Shown: positions 32,724 through 44,319, counted from the first letter of the stretch. The stretch is DNA of 64,000 bases from Xenophilus sp. Marseille-Q4582 (GCF_916700565.1 NZ_CAKAKO010000004.1:186001-250000), one strand, 5' to 3'. Notes: generated from the letters alone by a model not told the origin. A program made the numbers and translations.

Positions 32724-34319
32724 ATGATCTTCAAGAAGTCCCTGGCCGCCACGGCGGCGATGTCGGCCCTCGCCTCCACCCTGGTGCTGGCCAGCTTCGG
32801 CGCGCAAGCGCAGACGGTGCGCATCGCCAACCAGGGTGACGCGCTGTCGCTCGATCCGCATTCGCTCAACGAATCGCTGCAGTTGAGCATCGCCTCGAAC
32901 GTCTACGAAGGGCTGACGGACCGCAACAAGGACCTGAGCCTGGCGCCGGGCCTGGCTACGAGCTGGAAGCAGACCTCGCCCTCGGTCTGGCGCTTCGAGC
33001 TGCGCAAGAACGTGCAGTTCCACGACGGCACGCCCTTCACGGCCGACGACGTGATCTTCAGCTTCGCGCGCGCGGCCGGCGATGGCTCGGACGTGAAGGC
33101 CAAGGTCAACGACATCAAGGAAGTGCGCAAGGTCGACAGCCACACGGTGGACATCGAGACCAAGGGCCCGTTCCCCATCCTGCCCGAGGTGCTCGCCGAC
33201 ATGTTCATCATGAGCAAGAAGTGGAGCGAGGACAACAAGGCCGAGCGCCCGGTGGACCGCCGCAAGGGCATCGAGAACGCGGCTTCCTTCAAGGCCAACG
33301 GCACCGGCCCGTACCGCGTGCGCGAGCGCCAGCCCGACGTGCGCACGGTCTTCGTGCGCAACGGCACCTACTGGGGCAAGATCGAGGGCAACGTGCAGGA
33401 GGTGGTGTTCCAGCCCATCGCCAACCCGGCCACGCGCGTGGCCGCGCTGATCTCGGGACAGGTCGACGTGATGGAACCGATCCCGGTGCAGGACATCCCG
33501 CGCGTGAACGGCAACGCCAGCACGCGCGCCATCGTCGGGCCCGAGATGCGCACCATCTTCCTGGGCATGGACCAAAAGCGCGACGAGCTGCTGTATTCCA
33601 GCGTGAAGGGCAAGAACCCCTTCAAGGACAAGCGCGTGCGCCAGGCCTTCTACCAGGCCATCGACATCAACGCGATCCAGAAGACGGTGATGCGCGGCGC
33701 CTCCAAGCCCACGGCATTGATGGTCGGCCCCGGCATCAACGGCTGGACCGAAGCGCAGGACAAGCGCCTGCCCTACGACCCGGAAGCCTCCAAGAAGCTG
33801 CTGGCTGACGCCGGCTATCCGCAGGGCTTCGAGGTGACCATGAACTGCCCGAACGACCGCTACGTGAATGACGCGCAGGTCTGCCAGGCGGTGGCGGCCA
33901 ACCTGGCGCGCGTGGGCATCAAGATCAACCTGGCGGCCGAGACCAAGGGCACCTACTTCCCCAAGATCCTGCGCCGCGACACCAGCTTCTATCTGCTGGG
34001 CTGGACGCCTTCGACCTACGATTCGCACAATGCGCTCAATGCCCTGATGCGCACTCCCGACGACAAGACGGGCGACGGCCAGTTCAACCTGGGCTCGTAC
34101 AGCAACCCGAAGGTGGACGAACTGACGGTGAAGGTGCAATCCGAAGGCGACATGGCCAAGCGCACGGCCATGATCAAGGAGGCCTTCCAGCTGCATGCGG
34201 ACGACATCGGCCACCTGCCGCTGCACCAGCAGTCGCTGGCCTGGGGCGTGAGCAAGAAGGTCGAGCTGACGCAGCGCGCCGACAACTTCATGACCTTCAA
34301 GTGGATGAGCGTCAAGTAA
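32724..34319 (+). CDS. ABC transporter substrate-binding protein, peptide/Dpp type (second copy)
   Basis: Second periplasmic family-5 binding protein of the same operon, 531 residues. The ATG at 32724 follows GAGGAG and starts a signal peptide (MIFKKSLAATAAMSALASTL, cut near AQA-QT). Motifs match its sister at 28619: HDGTPFTADDVIFSFARAA, ANGTGPYRVRERQ and FLGMDQKRDELLYSSVKGKN. The differences in the central lobe suggest a related but different ligand. It lies between the permease-hydrolase fusion and the second permease. Confidence 0.94.
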   Translation: MIFKKSLAATAAMSALASTLVLASFGAQAQTVRIANQGDALSLDPHSLNESLQLSIASNVYEGLTDRNKDLSLAPGLATSWKQTSPSVWRFELRKNVQFHDGTPFTADDVIFSFARAAGDGSDVKAKVNDIKEVRKVDSHTVDIETKGPFPILPEVLADMFIMSKKWSEDNKAERPVDRRKGIENAASFKANGTGPYRVRERQPDVRTVFVRNGTYWGKIEGNVQEVVFQPIANPATRVAALISGQVDVMEPIPVQDIPRVNGNASTRAIVGPEMRTIFLGMDQKRDELLYSSVKGKNPFKDKRVRQAFYQAIDINAIQKTVMRGASKPTALMVGPGINGWTEAQDKRLPYDPEASKKLLADAGYPQGFEVTMNCPNDRYVNDAQVCQAVAANLARVGIKINLAAETKGTYFPKILRRDTSFYLLGWTPSTYDSHNALNALMRTPDDKTGDGQFNLGSYSNPKVDELTVKVQSEGDMAKRTAMIKEAFQLHADDIGHLPLHQQSLAWGVSKKVELTQRADNFMTFKWMSVK

Positions 34320-34422
34320 GCCACGCGTAATGGCGCGCCGGGCGGGCGGCAGGGCCGCCGCCCGGCTGCGCCTGCAGCGCATTGCCGTGTGCCCAGGGAC
34401 GGCACGGCCACAGAAACCCCCG

Positions 34423-35334
34423 ATGAAAAAAACGCTTGCCCGCTGGCTCGACAGCGATGTCGGCTACAGCTTCCGCACCTCGCCCGTGGCCATCACGGCG
34501 GCGCTCATCGCGTTCGTGTGCATCTTCTGTTCGGTGTTCGCCAACTGGGTGGCACCGCACAACCCCTTCGACCTGGCCTCGCTGGAACTGGGCGATGCGC
34601 GCCTGCCGCCCATGTGGTCGGAGGGCGGCAGCGCCAAGTACGTGTTCGGCACCGACGACCAGGGCCGCGACATCCTCTCGGCGCTGATCTACGGCGCGCG
34701 CATCTCGCTCGTGGTGGGCGTGGTGTCGGTGCTGCTGTCGGTCTTCGTGGGGGTGCTGCTGGGCCTGCTGGCCGGCTTCGTCGGCGGCTGGCTCGACGCC
34801 TTCCTCATGCGCGTGTGCGACGTGATGCTGTCTTTTCCGCCCATCCTGGTGGCGCTGCTCATCGCCGGCGTGGGCCGCGCGCTGTTTCCGAACGCGCACG
34901 AGTCCCTGGCCTTCGGCGTGCTGATCATCTCGATCTCGCTCACGGGCTGGGTGCAGTACGCGCGCACGGTGCGCGGCTCCACGATGGTGGAGCGCAACAA
35001 GGAATATGTGCAGGCCGCGCGCGTGACGGGCGTCTCGCCGCTGCGCATCATGCTGCGCCATGTGCTGCCCAACGTGACCGGGCCGGTGCTCGTGCTGGCC
35101 ACCATCCAGGTGGCCACGGCCATCATCACCGAGGCCACGCTGTCCTTCCTGGGCGTGGGTGTGCCGCCCACCTCGCCCTCGCTGGGCACGCTGATCCGCG
35201 TGGGCAACGACTACCTGTTCTCGGGCGAATGGTGGATCACTGTCTTCCCGGGCGTGATGCTGGTGCTGATCGCGCTGAGCGTGAACCTGCTGGGCGACTG
35301 GCTGCGCGACGCGCTCAACCCCCGCCTGCGCTGA
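34423..35334 (+). CDS. ABC transporter permease, DppC type
   Basis: Second inner-membrane subunit of the peptide-type importer. The 303-residue protein begins MKKTLARWLDSDVGYSFRTS and has the OppC N-terminal segment (AAL-IAFVCIFCSVFANWVAP) and five further membrane segments. The conserved periplasmic FGTDDQGRDILSALIYGARI and the EAA loop (EYVQAARVTGVSPLRIMLRH) are clear. It pairs with the DppB part of the fusion at 30414. The gap to dppD is 15 bases. Confidence 0.94.
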   Translation: MKKTLARWLDSDVGYSFRTSPVAITAALIAFVCIFCSVFANWVAPHNPFDLASLELGDARLPPMWSEGGSAKYVFGTDDQGRDILSALIYGARISLVVGVVSVLLSVFVGVLLGLLAGFVGGWLDAFLMRVCDVMLSFPPILVALLIAGVGRALFPNAHESLAFGVLIISISLTGWVQYARTVRGSTMVERNKEYVQAARVTGVSPLRIMLRHVLPNVTGPVLVLATIQVATAIITEATLSFLGVGVPPTSPSLGTLIRVGNDYLFSGEWWITVFPGVMLVLIALSVNLLGDWLRDALNPRLR

Positions 35335-35349
35335 AGAAGGAACCCCGCC

Positions 35350-36435
35350 ATGAGCCTTCTTCAAGTCAAGAACCTGGTCGTCGAGTTCCCCAACCGCCGC
35401 GGCACGCTGCGCGCGCTCGACGACATTTCCTTCGAGATCGCGCCGGGCGAGATCCTCGGCGTGGTGGGCGAATCGGGGGCCGGCAAGTCGCTCACGGGCG
35501 CGGCCATCATCGGCCTGCTGGAGCCGCCGGGCCGCGTCGCCGGCGGGCAGATCCTGCTCGAAGGCCAGCGCATCGACAACCTCGGCTACGAGCCGATGCG
35601 CCACATCCGCGGGCGCAAGATCGGGGCGATCTTCCAGGACCCGCTGACCTCGCTGAACCCGCTGTATACCGTGGGCCGGCAATTGATCGAGACCATCCGC
35701 ACGCACCTGGACGTGAGCGAGGCCCAGGCGCGCCAGCGCGCCATCGAGCTGCTCAAGGACACCGGCATCCCGGCCGCCGAGCAGCGCATCGACCACTACC
35801 CGCACCAGTTCTCGGGCGGCATGCGCCAGCGCGTGGTGATCGCGCTGGCCTTGGCGGCCGAGCCCAAGCTGATCGTGGCCGACGAGCCGACCACGGCGCT
35901 GGACGTGTCGATCCAGGCGCAGATCATCCAGTTGCTCAAGAAGCTGTGCCGCGAGCGCGGCGCGGCCGTGATGCTGATCACCCACGACATGGGCGTGATC
36001 GCCGAGACCTGCGACCGCGTGGCCGTGATGTACGCGGGCCGCATCGCCGAGATCGGCCCGGTGCACGAGGTCATCCACCAGCCCGCACACCCCTACACGG
36101 GCGGGCTCATGGCCTCCATTCCCGACATGGACAGCGACCGCGAGCGCCTGAACCAGATCGATGGCGCGATGCCGCGCCTCAATGCGATTCCCAAGGGCTG
36201 CGCCTACAACCCGCGCTGCCCGCGCGTGTTCGACCGCTGCCTGCAGGAGCGGCCCGAGCTGATCCATGCCGGCGTGACGCGTGCCGCCTGCTGGCTGCAC
36301 GACGCCACCGACCCGCACCACGGCCATGCGGCGCTGTTGCAGGAACATGAACGGCAGCAGGCGCAGGGCGAGCGCGCCGCGCCGGACCCGGCCGCGCCGC
36401 TGGCGGCGGCCGTTGCCCAGGAGGTCGCACGATGA
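35350..36435 (+). CDS. ABC transporter ATP-binding protein, DppD type
   Basis: Cytoplasmic ATPase of the peptide-type importer, 361 residues. Walker A GESGAGKS is at 40-47, the signature is FSGGMRQR, Walker B is [13 protein letters not shown], and the H-loop is LITHDMGV. The C-terminal oligopeptide-type extension holds the Cys cluster [15 protein letters not shown], which in this family can bind an iron-sulfur cluster. The last four bases overlap the next ATPase start (ATGA). Confidence 0.95.
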   Translation: MSLLQVKNLVVEFPNRRGTLRALDDISFEIAPGEILGVVGESGAGKSLTGAAIIGLLEPPGRVAGGQILLEGQRIDNLGYEPMRHIRGRKIGAIFQDPLTSLNPLYTVGRQLIETIRTHLDVSEAQARQRAIELLKDTGIPAAEQRIDHYPHQFSGGMRQRVVIALALAAEPKLIVADEPTTALDVSIQAQIIQLLKKLCRERGAAVMLITHDMGVIAETCDRVAVMYAGRIAEIGPVHEVIHQPAHPYTGGLMASIPDMDSDRERLNQIDGAMPRLNAIPKGCAYNPRCPRVFDRCLQERPELIHAGVTRAACWLHDATDPHHGHAALLQEHERQQAQGERAAPDPAAPLAAAVAQEVAR

Positions 36436-37481
36436 GCGCCGTGATGGAACCCAGCCAGACCCGCGGGGCAGCCCGGACGCCTTCGGCGGGCAAGCCCCTG
36501 GTGGTCGCCCATGACCTGGCCAAGACCTTCGACGTTTCGGCGCCCTGGCTCAACCGCGTGCTCGAGCGCAAGCCGCGCACCCTGCTGCATGCCGTCGACG
36601 GCGTAAGCTTCGAGATCGAGCGCGGCAAGACGCTGGCGCTGGTGGGCGAATCCGGCTGTGGCAAGAGCACGGTGGCGCGCCTGCTGGTGGGCCTGTACGA
36701 GCCCACGCGCGGCGGCATGCACTTCGACGGGCAGGATGCGCACGCGGCTTTTAAAACGGCCGAAGGCCGCAAGCTGCGCAAGCGCATCCAGATGATCTTC
36801 CAGGACCCGTACGCGAGCCTGAACCCGCGCTGGATCGTGGAGGACATCATCGCCGAGCCGATGCGCGAGCACGGCCTCCTGAGTGGCAAGGAGGCTGTCA
36901 AGGCCCGCGTCGGCGAGCTGCTGCAGTCGGTGGGCCTGTCGCCGCTGGACATGGTCAAGTACCCGCACCAGTTCTCGGGCGGGCAGCGCCAGCGCATTTC
37001 CATCGCGCGCGCGCTGGCCACGGCGCCCGAGTTCCTGGTCTGCGACGAGCCGACCTCGGCGCTGGACGTGAGCGTGCAGGCGCAGGTGCTCAACATCATG
37101 AAGGACCTGCAGCGCGAGCGCGGGCTGACCTACCTGTTCATCTCGCACAACCTCGCGGTGGTGCGCCATGTGAGCGACCAGGTGGGCGTGATGTACCTGG
37201 GCCGGCTGGTGGAGCTGGCCGACAAGGCCGAGCTGTTCGCGCGCCCGCGCCACCCCTACACGCGCATGCTGCTGGACGCGATCCCGCAGATGCACGCCAC
37301 GGGCCGTTCGCGCACGCCGGTGCAGGGCGAGGTGCCCAACCCGCTGAACCCGCCCACGGGCTGCGCCTTCCACCCGCGCTGCCCGCACGCCAATGCGCGC
37401 TGCTCGGCCGAGCGGCCGGCGCTGCTGTCCATCGGCGGCGTGCGCGTGGCCTGCCACGCGGTGGAGGAAGGGCGGATCTGA
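36432..37481 (+). CDS. ABC transporter ATP-binding protein, DppF type
   Basis: Partner ATPase, 349 residues. Walker A GESGCGKS is at 72-79, the signature is [15 protein letters not shown], Walker B is [12 protein letters not shown], and the H-loop is FISHNLAV. It ends with the same family Cys cluster ([16 protein letters not shown]). It is the last gene of the operon and is convergent with zwf 58 bases away. Confidence 0.95.
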   Translation: MSAVMEPSQTRGAARTPSAGKPLVVAHDLAKTFDVSAPWLNRVLERKPRTLLHAVDGVSFEIERGKTLALVGESGCGKSTVARLLVGLYEPTRGGMHFDGQDAHAAFKTAEGRKLRKRIQMIFQDPYASLNPRWIVEDIIAEPMREHGLLSGKEAVKARVGELLQSVGLSPLDMVKYPHQFSGGQRQRISIARALATAPEFLVCDEPTSALDVSVQAQVLNIMKDLQRERGLTYLFISHNLAVVRHVSDQVGVMYLGRLVELADKAELFARPRHPYTRMLLDAIPQMHATGRSRTPVQGEVPNPLNPPTGCAFHPRCPHANARCSAERPALLSIGGVRVACHAVEEGRI

Positions 37482-37539
37482 GCGAGCCACCGCGGCGCGG
37501 CCAGGCAGCGCCCTCAGGCGCGCGCGGCCGCCGGCCTCA

Positions 37540-39015
37540 TCACTGCTCCTCGCTCCAGGCGTTGCCGTCGCGCGCGATCATGGCGCTGGACGCGCTCGGC
37601 CCCCAGGTGCCGGCCGCATAGGGCCGCGGGCCGTTGTCGGTCTGCCAGGCCTCGAGCAGCGGCTCGACCCAGCGCCACGCCTCTTCCTGCTCGTCGCTGC
37701 GCACGAACAGGTTCAGCCGGCCCTCGATCACGTCCAGCAGCAGGCGTTCGTAGGCGCCCACGCGCTCGCTGCCGAAGCGCTGGTCGAAGTCCAGGTTCAG
37801 CTGCACCGGCGCCAGCGGCGCCATGCCGCCGCGCACGCCGGCCTGTGTGCTCACGCGCTGGCTCTGGGATTGCGCCACCAGGTGCAGCTCCAGCCCGTCC
37901 TTGGGCTGCAGGTTGATCACCAGCTTGTTCGCGAAGCCCGCCGGCGCGCGGAAGATCGCATGCGGCGTCGGGCGGAAGTTGACCTCGATGCGCGCGTCGC
38001 GCGAGGCCAGCCGCTTGCCGGTGCGGATGTAGAAGGGCACGCCGGCCCAGCGCCAGTTGGCGATCTCGGCGCGCAGGGCGACGAAGGTCTCGGTGCGGCT
38101 GGCCGGGTCGATGCCCGGTTCCTCGCGGTAGCCGGCCACCCGCTCGCCATAGGCCGTGCCCGCCGTGTACTGGCCGCGCACGGCATGCAGGCCCAAGGTC
38201 TCGGGTGTCCAGGGCTTGAGCGCGCGCAGCACCTTGAGCTTCTCGTCGCGCAGCGCGTCCGCATGCGCGTTGATGGGCGGCTCCATCGCCACCGCGCATA
38301 GCAGCTGCAGCGCGTGGTTCTGCACCATGTCGCGCAGGGCGCCGGTCTGGTCGTAGAAGCTGCCGCGCTTTTCCACGCCCACTTCCTCGGCGATGGTGAT
38401 CTCGATGCTCGCGATGTATTCGCGCCGCCACAGCGGCTCGAACAGCGCATTGCCGAAGCGCATGGCGAAGAGGTTCTGCACCGAGGGCTTGCCCAGGTAA
38501 TGGTCGATGCGGAAGATCTGCCGCTCTTCCAGCACCTCGGCCACGGCGCGGTTGATGGCGCGGTTGGAGGCCAGGTCGTGGCCCAGCGGCTTTTCCAGCA
38601 CGAGCCGGGTGTTCGGCCCGTTCAGGCCGGCCGCGGCGATCTGCTGGGCGGTCTGCGTGAACAGCGAAGGCGCCGTGGCCAGGTACATCACGACGCGCTC
38701 GGCGCTGCGCTCGCGCAGCTTGTGCGCGAGGCGTTCGTAGTCCTTCGGCTGCGACAGGTCCATGCGCAGGTAGTCCAGCAGCGAGGCGAAGCGCTTGAAC
38801 TCCTCGGGCGAAGGCCGCTTGGCGCCTTCCACGGCGCCGAAGCGCGAGCCGATCAGCTCGCGGTACTGGTCGTCGGTCAGCTCGTCGCGGGCCACGCCGA
38901 TGATGCGCCCGCCTTCGGGCAGGCTGCCATGGCGAAAGGCCTGGAAGAGGGCGGGCATCAGCTTGCGCCAGGCCAGGTCGCCAGTGCCGCCGAACAGAAC
39001 AAGGTCGAAGCTCAT
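37540..39015 (-). CDS. zwf: glucose-6-phosphate 1-dehydrogenase (Zwf)
   Basis: Oxidises glucose 6-phosphate to 6-phosphogluconolactone with NADP, the entry to the oxidative pentose phosphate and Entner-Doudoroff routes. The 491-residue protein has the nucleotide site FGGTGDLAWRKLMPALF at 8-24 and the catalytic RIDHYLGK at 169-176. The usual GASGDLA is here GGTGDLA. Length is typical. tal and pgi lie 4-8 kb away on the opposite strand. Confidence 0.96.
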   Translation of the reverse strand: MSFDLVLFGGTGDLAWRKLMPALFQAFRHGSLPEGGRIIGVARDELTDDQYRELIGSRFGAVEGAKRPSPEEFKRFASLLDYLRMDLSQPKDYERLAHKLRERSAERVVMYLATAPSLFTQTAQQIAAAGLNGPNTRLVLEKPLGHDLASNRAINRAVAEVLEERQIFRIDHYLGKPSVQNLFAMRFGNALFEPLWRREYIASIEITIAEEVGVEKRGSFYDQTGALRDMVQNHALQLLCAVAMEPPINAHADALRDEKLKVLRALKPWTPETLGLHAVRGQYTAGTAYGERVAGYREEPGIDPASRTETFVALRAEIANWRWAGVPFYIRTGKRLASRDARIEVNFRPTPHAIFRAPAGFANKLVINLQPKDGLELHLVAQSQSQRVSTQAGVRGGMAPLAPVQLNLDFDQRFGSERVGAYERLLLDVIEGRLNLFVRSDEQEEAWRWVEPLLEAWQTDNGPRPYAAGTWGPSASSAMIARDGNAWSEEQ

Positions 39016-39193
39016 GGAGCAGGGCTTTCGGAGATCGTGAATTTGTGCAGGGGGCGCCGCGCGGAGTTGTCCCCGCGCCGACGCCCGGACACTTTAACGG
39101 TACTTCCACGCATGCCCGAGACGCCGTTGCGCCGCTATGCTCCCGCCCCCGGCCCGCGTGGCCATCCAAATACCATGCCAGAGTGAACTCGTG

Positions 39194-40213
39194 ATGACAA
39201 AACCTTTGAAAGCACTCGTCGCCGTGGCGGCGCTCGCGGCCAGCCTGGGCGCTTCGGCGCAGCAGGTGAACGTGATCTGCTCCGTGCAGGCCGACTGGTG
39301 CAACATGATCGCCACGGTCTACGCCAGGACCACGGGCGTGAAGATCAACCTCGCGCTCAAGGGCTCGGGCGAGGCGCTGGCCCAGCTGATCGCCGAGCGC
39401 GACAACCCCAAGACCGACGTCTGGTTCGGCGGCACGGGCGACCCGCACCTGCAGGCCGCCGAGCAGGGCCTGACCCTGGAGTACAAGTCGCCCAGCCTCG
39501 CGCAGCTGTACCCGTGGGCGCAGCAGCAGGCGCAGCAGGCCGGCTACAAGACCGTGGGCGTCTACCTGGGACCGTTGGGTTTCGGCTACAACACCGAGCT
39601 CTTGGCCAAGAAGAAGATCGCCGCGCCCAAGAGCTGGGCCGACCTGCTCAAGCCCGAGTACAAGGGCGAGGTGCAGGTGGCCAACCCCGCGTCCAGCGGC
39701 ACGGCCTACACCATGATCGCCACGCTGGTGCAGCTGATGGGCGAGGACAAGGCCTTCGACTACCTGAAGGCCCTGCACAGGAACGTGGGCCAGTACACGC
39801 GCTCGGGCACCGGCCCGATCAAGGCCGTGGCGCGCGGCGAGACGGCCGTGTCGATCAGCTTCGTGCATGACGCCCCGCAAGAGAAGATGCAGGGCTTCCC
39901 GGTCGAGACCGTGACGCCCAGCGAGGGCACGGGCGCCGAGATCGGCTCCATGAGCATCATCAAGGGCGCGCGCAACCTGGAGCAGGCCAAGAAGTTCTAC
40001 GAGTGGGCGCTGACGCCTTCCGCACAGGCCTTCGGCGCCGCGACCCGGCAGTACCAGCTGCCGTCGAACAAGGCCACGCCCGTGGACCCGAACGTGCCCG
40101 ACCTCAAGAAGATCAAGCTGATCGACTACGACTACAAGAAGTACGGCGCCAGCGCCGAGCGCCGCCGCCTGATCGCGCGCTGGGAGAAGGAAGTCAATTC
40201 GCTGCCGCGCTGA
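39194..40213 (+). CDS. ABC transporter substrate-binding protein, ferric/AfuA type
   Basis: Periplasmic binding protein of 339 residues with a signal peptide (MTKPLKALVAVAALAASLGA, cut near ASA-QQ). The fold class is the extracellular solute-binding family that includes iron and phosphonate binders: KTDVWFGGTGDPHLQAAEQG, ANPASSGTAYTMIATLVQLM and VSISFVHDAP are typical. Two Cys near the N-terminus (ICSVQADWCN) may form a disulfide. The ligand cannot be assigned; Fe(III) or a sugar phosphate are options. Start at ATG 39194, with GTG 39191 just before. Confidence 0.9.
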   Translation: MTKPLKALVAVAALAASLGASAQQVNVICSVQADWCNMIATVYARTTGVKINLALKGSGEALAQLIAERDNPKTDVWFGGTGDPHLQAAEQGLTLEYKSPSLAQLYPWAQQQAQQAGYKTVGVYLGPLGFGYNTELLAKKKIAAPKSWADLLKPEYKGEVQVANPASSGTAYTMIATLVQLMGEDKAFDYLKALHRNVGQYTRSGTGPIKAVARGETAVSISFVHDAPQEKMQGFPVETVTPSEGTGAEIGSMSIIKGARNLEQAKKFYEWALTPSAQAFGAATRQYQLPSNKATPVDPNVPDLKKIKLIDYDYKKYGASAERRRLIARWEKEVNSLPR

Positions 40214-40331
40214 TGGCACGCATGGCGCCTGTGGCGCTGTCGGCACCGCCGGTGCCTGCCCGCCCGCGCTCCGCGCGGGGCGGGCGCCGCCGCTTCGCCC
40301 CGCGGGAAGCGGCCTGCCTGGAATCCTGTTC

Positions 40332-42533
40332 ATGACGCATCGCCCCAACGGCGCGGTCTGGCTGTGCATTGCGGCTGGCTTGCTCGCCTATCTCGTGCTG
40401 CCCTGGTATGCCATCCAGGACACCAGCTGGTTCCAGGCCTGGCCTGGCGTGTTCTCCGCAGGGGATGCGGCCAATGGCCTGTTGCAGGCCTTCCGGCAGG
40501 GCCGCAGCTGGCTGCTCGTGGGGCTGCTGGGCCTGGGCCTGGCCACCGTCGGTGCGCTGCAGCGGCCGGGCCGCGCGCAGGGCCGCTGGCTGCTGGCCGG
40601 CGGTGCGATCGGTGCAGTGGGGCTGGCGGTGGCAGGCTTCGCTATCGGCGCACGCGGCTGGAGCTTCGAGGCGCTGAACGCCGCCTTCGGCGAGCTGGCC
40701 GTGAACCAGTTCGGCATCGGGATCGGCGGCTTCATCGTGCTCACGGCGCTGATCTTCCTGGCCGCCTTCGGCCTCGCGCGCCTGGGCTTCTTCCGCGGCG
40801 ACCTCTTCGTGTCGGCGGCCGTGATCGGCTGCGCGGTGCTGCTGCTGCTCTTCATCGCCTACCCGGTGGGCAAGGCGCTGTCGGCGGCCTTTCTGACCGA
40901 GGAGCGCGAATGGTCGCTGGCCGCCTTCTTCGCGCGCGTGTTCACCGAGCGCATCTGGGGCCTGTCCTGCCTGTCGGGCGGCTCGGCCTGCGGCGTGGCC
41001 TGGAACACGCTGCTGCTGGCGCTGCTCACGGCCACGGGCACGACGGTGCTTGGCACCCTGATGGCGCTGATGGCCGAGCGCGGCAGCCGGCGCATGCAGG
41101 GGCCGCTGCGCGTGATCGCGCTGCTGCCCATCATCACGCCGCCCTTCGTGGTCGGCCTGGGGCTGATCCTGCTTTTCGGCCGCGCGGGCGTGGTCAACCA
41201 GGTGCTGGAGAACTGGTTCGGCCTGCCGCCCACGCGCTGGTTCTACGGCCTGCCGGGCATCCTCACGGCGCAGCTCTTCGCCTTCACGCCCATCGCCTTC
41301 ATGATCATGCGCGGGGTGGTGCAGGGCATTGCGCCCAGCCTGGAAGAAGCGGCGCTGATGCTGCGCGCCGACCGCTGGCGCACCTTCAAGACGGTGACGC
41401 TGCCGCTGCTCAAGCCGGGCCTGGCCAACGCCTTCCTGGTCGGCTTCATCGAGAGCATCGCCGACTTCGGCAACCCGGTGGTGGTGGGCGGCCAGTACAG
41501 CGTGCTGTCCACCGACATCTTCTTCGCCATCGTCGGCGCGCAGTACGACCAGGGCCGTGCGGCCTCGTTGGCCTGGGTGCTGACGATCTTCGCGCTGGGC
41601 GTGTTCGCGCTGCAGCGCGGCGTGCTGGGCAAGCGCAGCTACACCACCGTGAGCGGCAAGGGCGATGCCGGCATCGCCATGCCGCTGCCGGACGGCGTGC
41701 GCCGCGCCTGCCAGGGCATCGCGCTGCCCTGGATCGCCTTCACCGTCGTCGTCTACCTGTTCGCCTTCGCGGGCGGCTTCGTCCAGACCTGGGGCCGCGA
41801 CTACACGCCCACGCTCAAGCATTTCGCGACCGCCTTCTCGCTCGAATGGGGCGAATTCGGCCTGGTGTGGGCCGGCACGGCGTGGAACTCGCTGATCACC
41901 ACCGTCAAGCTGGCCGGTATCTCGGCGCCCATCACGGCGGCCGTGGGCCTCTTGATCGCCTGGCTGCTGGCGCGCAACGAGTTCAAAGGGCAGGGCGCCT
42001 TCGAGTTCGCCGCGCTGCTGGCCTTCGCCATTCCGGGCACGGTGCTGGGCGTGAGCTACATCCTGGCCTTCAACGTGCCGCCGCTGGAGTTGACGGGTAC
42101 CGGGCTGGTCATCATCCTGTGCTTCATGTTCCGCAACCTGCCGGTGGGCGTGCGCGCGGGCACGGCCGCCTTCAAGCAGCTGGACCGTTCGCTCGACGAG
42201 GCCTCGCTGATGCTGCGCGCCTCCACCGCGCAGACGCTGTTCCGCGTGGTGCTGCCGCTGCTCAAGCCGGCCCTGGTGGCCGCGCTGGTCTACAGCTTCG
42301 TGCGCGCCATGACCACCGTGAGCGCCGTGATCTTCCTGGTCACGGCCGAGAACGAGCTGGCCACCACCTACATCATCGGCCGCGTGGGCAACGGCGACTA
42401 CGGCGTGGCGCTGGCCTATTGCACGGTGCTGATCGTGCTGATGTCGCTGGCCATCGCGCTGATCCAGCTCCTGGTCGGGGAACGCAAGCTGGGCCGGCGC
42501 AAGGCGGGCGCGGCCCCCGTCGCCGCGCATTGA
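40332..42533 (+). CDS. ABC transporter permease, fused two-domain (AfuB/FbpB type)
   Basis: Inner-membrane channel with two transport domains in one chain, as in ferric-type importers. The 733-residue protein has around twelve membrane segments and two EAA loops: SLEEAALMLRADRWRTFKTV in the first half and SLDEASLMLRASTAQTLFRV in the second. An extra N-terminal hydrophobic region precedes the first domain. It starts 118 bases after the binding protein and ends 13 bases before the ATPase. Confidence 0.93.
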   Translation: MTHRPNGAVWLCIAAGLLAYLVLPWYAIQDTSWFQAWPGVFSAGDAANGLLQAFRQGRSWLLVGLLGLGLATVGALQRPGRAQGRWLLAGGAIGAVGLAVAGFAIGARGWSFEALNAAFGELAVNQFGIGIGGFIVLTALIFLAAFGLARLGFFRGDLFVSAAVIGCAVLLLLFIAYPVGKALSAAFLTEEREWSLAAFFARVFTERIWGLSCLSGGSACGVAWNTLLLALLTATGTTVLGTLMALMAERGSRRMQGPLRVIALLPIITPPFVVGLGLILLFGRAGVVNQVLENWFGLPPTRWFYGLPGILTAQLFAFTPIAFMIMRGVVQGIAPSLEEAALMLRADRWRTFKTVTLPLLKPGLANAFLVGFIESIADFGNPVVVGGQYSVLSTDIFFAIVGAQYDQGRAASLAWVLTIFALGVFALQRGVLGKRSYTTVSGKGDAGIAMPLPDGVRRACQGIALPWIAFTVVVYLFAFAGGFVQTWGRDYTPTLKHFATAFSLEWGEFGLVWAGTAWNSLITTVKLAGISAPITAAVGLLIAWLLARNEFKGQGAFEFAALLAFAIPGTVLGVSYILAFNVPPLELTGTGLVIILCFMFRNLPVGVRAGTAAFKQLDRSLDEASLMLRASTAQTLFRVVLPLLKPALVAALVYSFVRAMTTVSAVIFLVTAENELATTYIIGRVGNGDYGVALAYCTVLIVLMSLAIALIQLLVGERKLGRRKAGAAPVAAH

Positions 42534-42546
42534 AGGAAAGAACACC

Positions 42547-43593
<1,047 letters not shown>

Positions 43594-43665
43594 CCCGCAG
43601 CCGCCGCGCCGCGCCAAGACCCGGCATGCCGCTCAGGCACGCGCGCGGACGGACAATGCGGTGCC

Positions 43666-44307
43666 ATGAATGTGGTGTTCGACTTGGGCGCGGTGCTGAT
43701 CGGCTGGGAGCCGGCGCGCTTGGTGCAGGCGCATTTTCCGCAGCGGGCGCCCACGGAAGCTGCGGCCATGCAATTGGCGCGGGCGCTGTTCCAGCACGAG
43801 GACTGGCTGAACTTCGACGCCGGGCTGCGCAGCCTCGACGACGTGGTGGCGCGCAGCGCGCAGCGGCTGGAATTGCCGGCGCACCAGTTGCAGGACCTGC
43901 TGGGCCCGCTGGGCGAGCGTCTGCAGCCCATTCCCGAAACCGAGGCGCTGCTGCGCGCGCTGCACGCCCACCGGGCCAGGCAGCCCGGCCTGCGCCTCTT
44001 TTACCTGTCGAACATGCCGCAGCCCTACGCGCGGGCACTGGAGCGCCGCCTGGGCTTGTTCGAATGCTTCGACGGCGGTGTGTTCTCGGGCGACGTAAAG
44101 CGCATCAAGCCGCACGAGGAGATCTACCAATTGCTGGCCTGGCGGCACCAGTTGGAAGCCGAGCGCACGCTGTTCATCGACGACACCGCCGCCAACGTGG
44201 AGATGGCGCGGGCCCTGGGCTGGAGCGCCATCCATTGCACGGCGCCGGCCGCGCTGCCGGCGCAGGTGTGGAAGCGTCTGGCCGAGCAGGCCGGCTCCCC
44301 TCGCTGA
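43666..44307 (+). CDS. HAD-superfamily hydrolase
   Basis: Predicted cytoplasmic phosphatase of 213 residues. HAD motifs are complete: VVFDLGAVLIGW (nucleophile Asp6 and the unusual Leu in place of the general acid-base Asp at +2, as in YihX-like members), YLSN (motif II), KRIKPHEEIYQLL (motif III Lys) and LFIDDTAANVEMA (motif IV). YihX-like enzymes act on sugar phosphates such as glucose 1-phosphate, which would fit the pgi/tal/zwf surroundings, but this is inference. A GACAAT sequence lies eight bases before the ATG, with no ribosome-binding site. Confidence 0.88.
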   Translation: MNVVFDLGAVLIGWEPARLVQAHFPQRAPTEAAAMQLARALFQHEDWLNFDAGLRSLDDVVARSAQRLELPAHQLQDLLGPLGERLQPIPETEALLRALHAHRARQPGLRLFYLSNMPQPYARALERRLGLFECFDGGVFSGDVKRIKPHEEIYQLLAWRHQLEAERTLFIDDTAANVEMARALGWSAIHCTAPAALPAQVWKRLAEQAGSPR

Positions 44308-44319
44308 ACGGTGGAAGGA

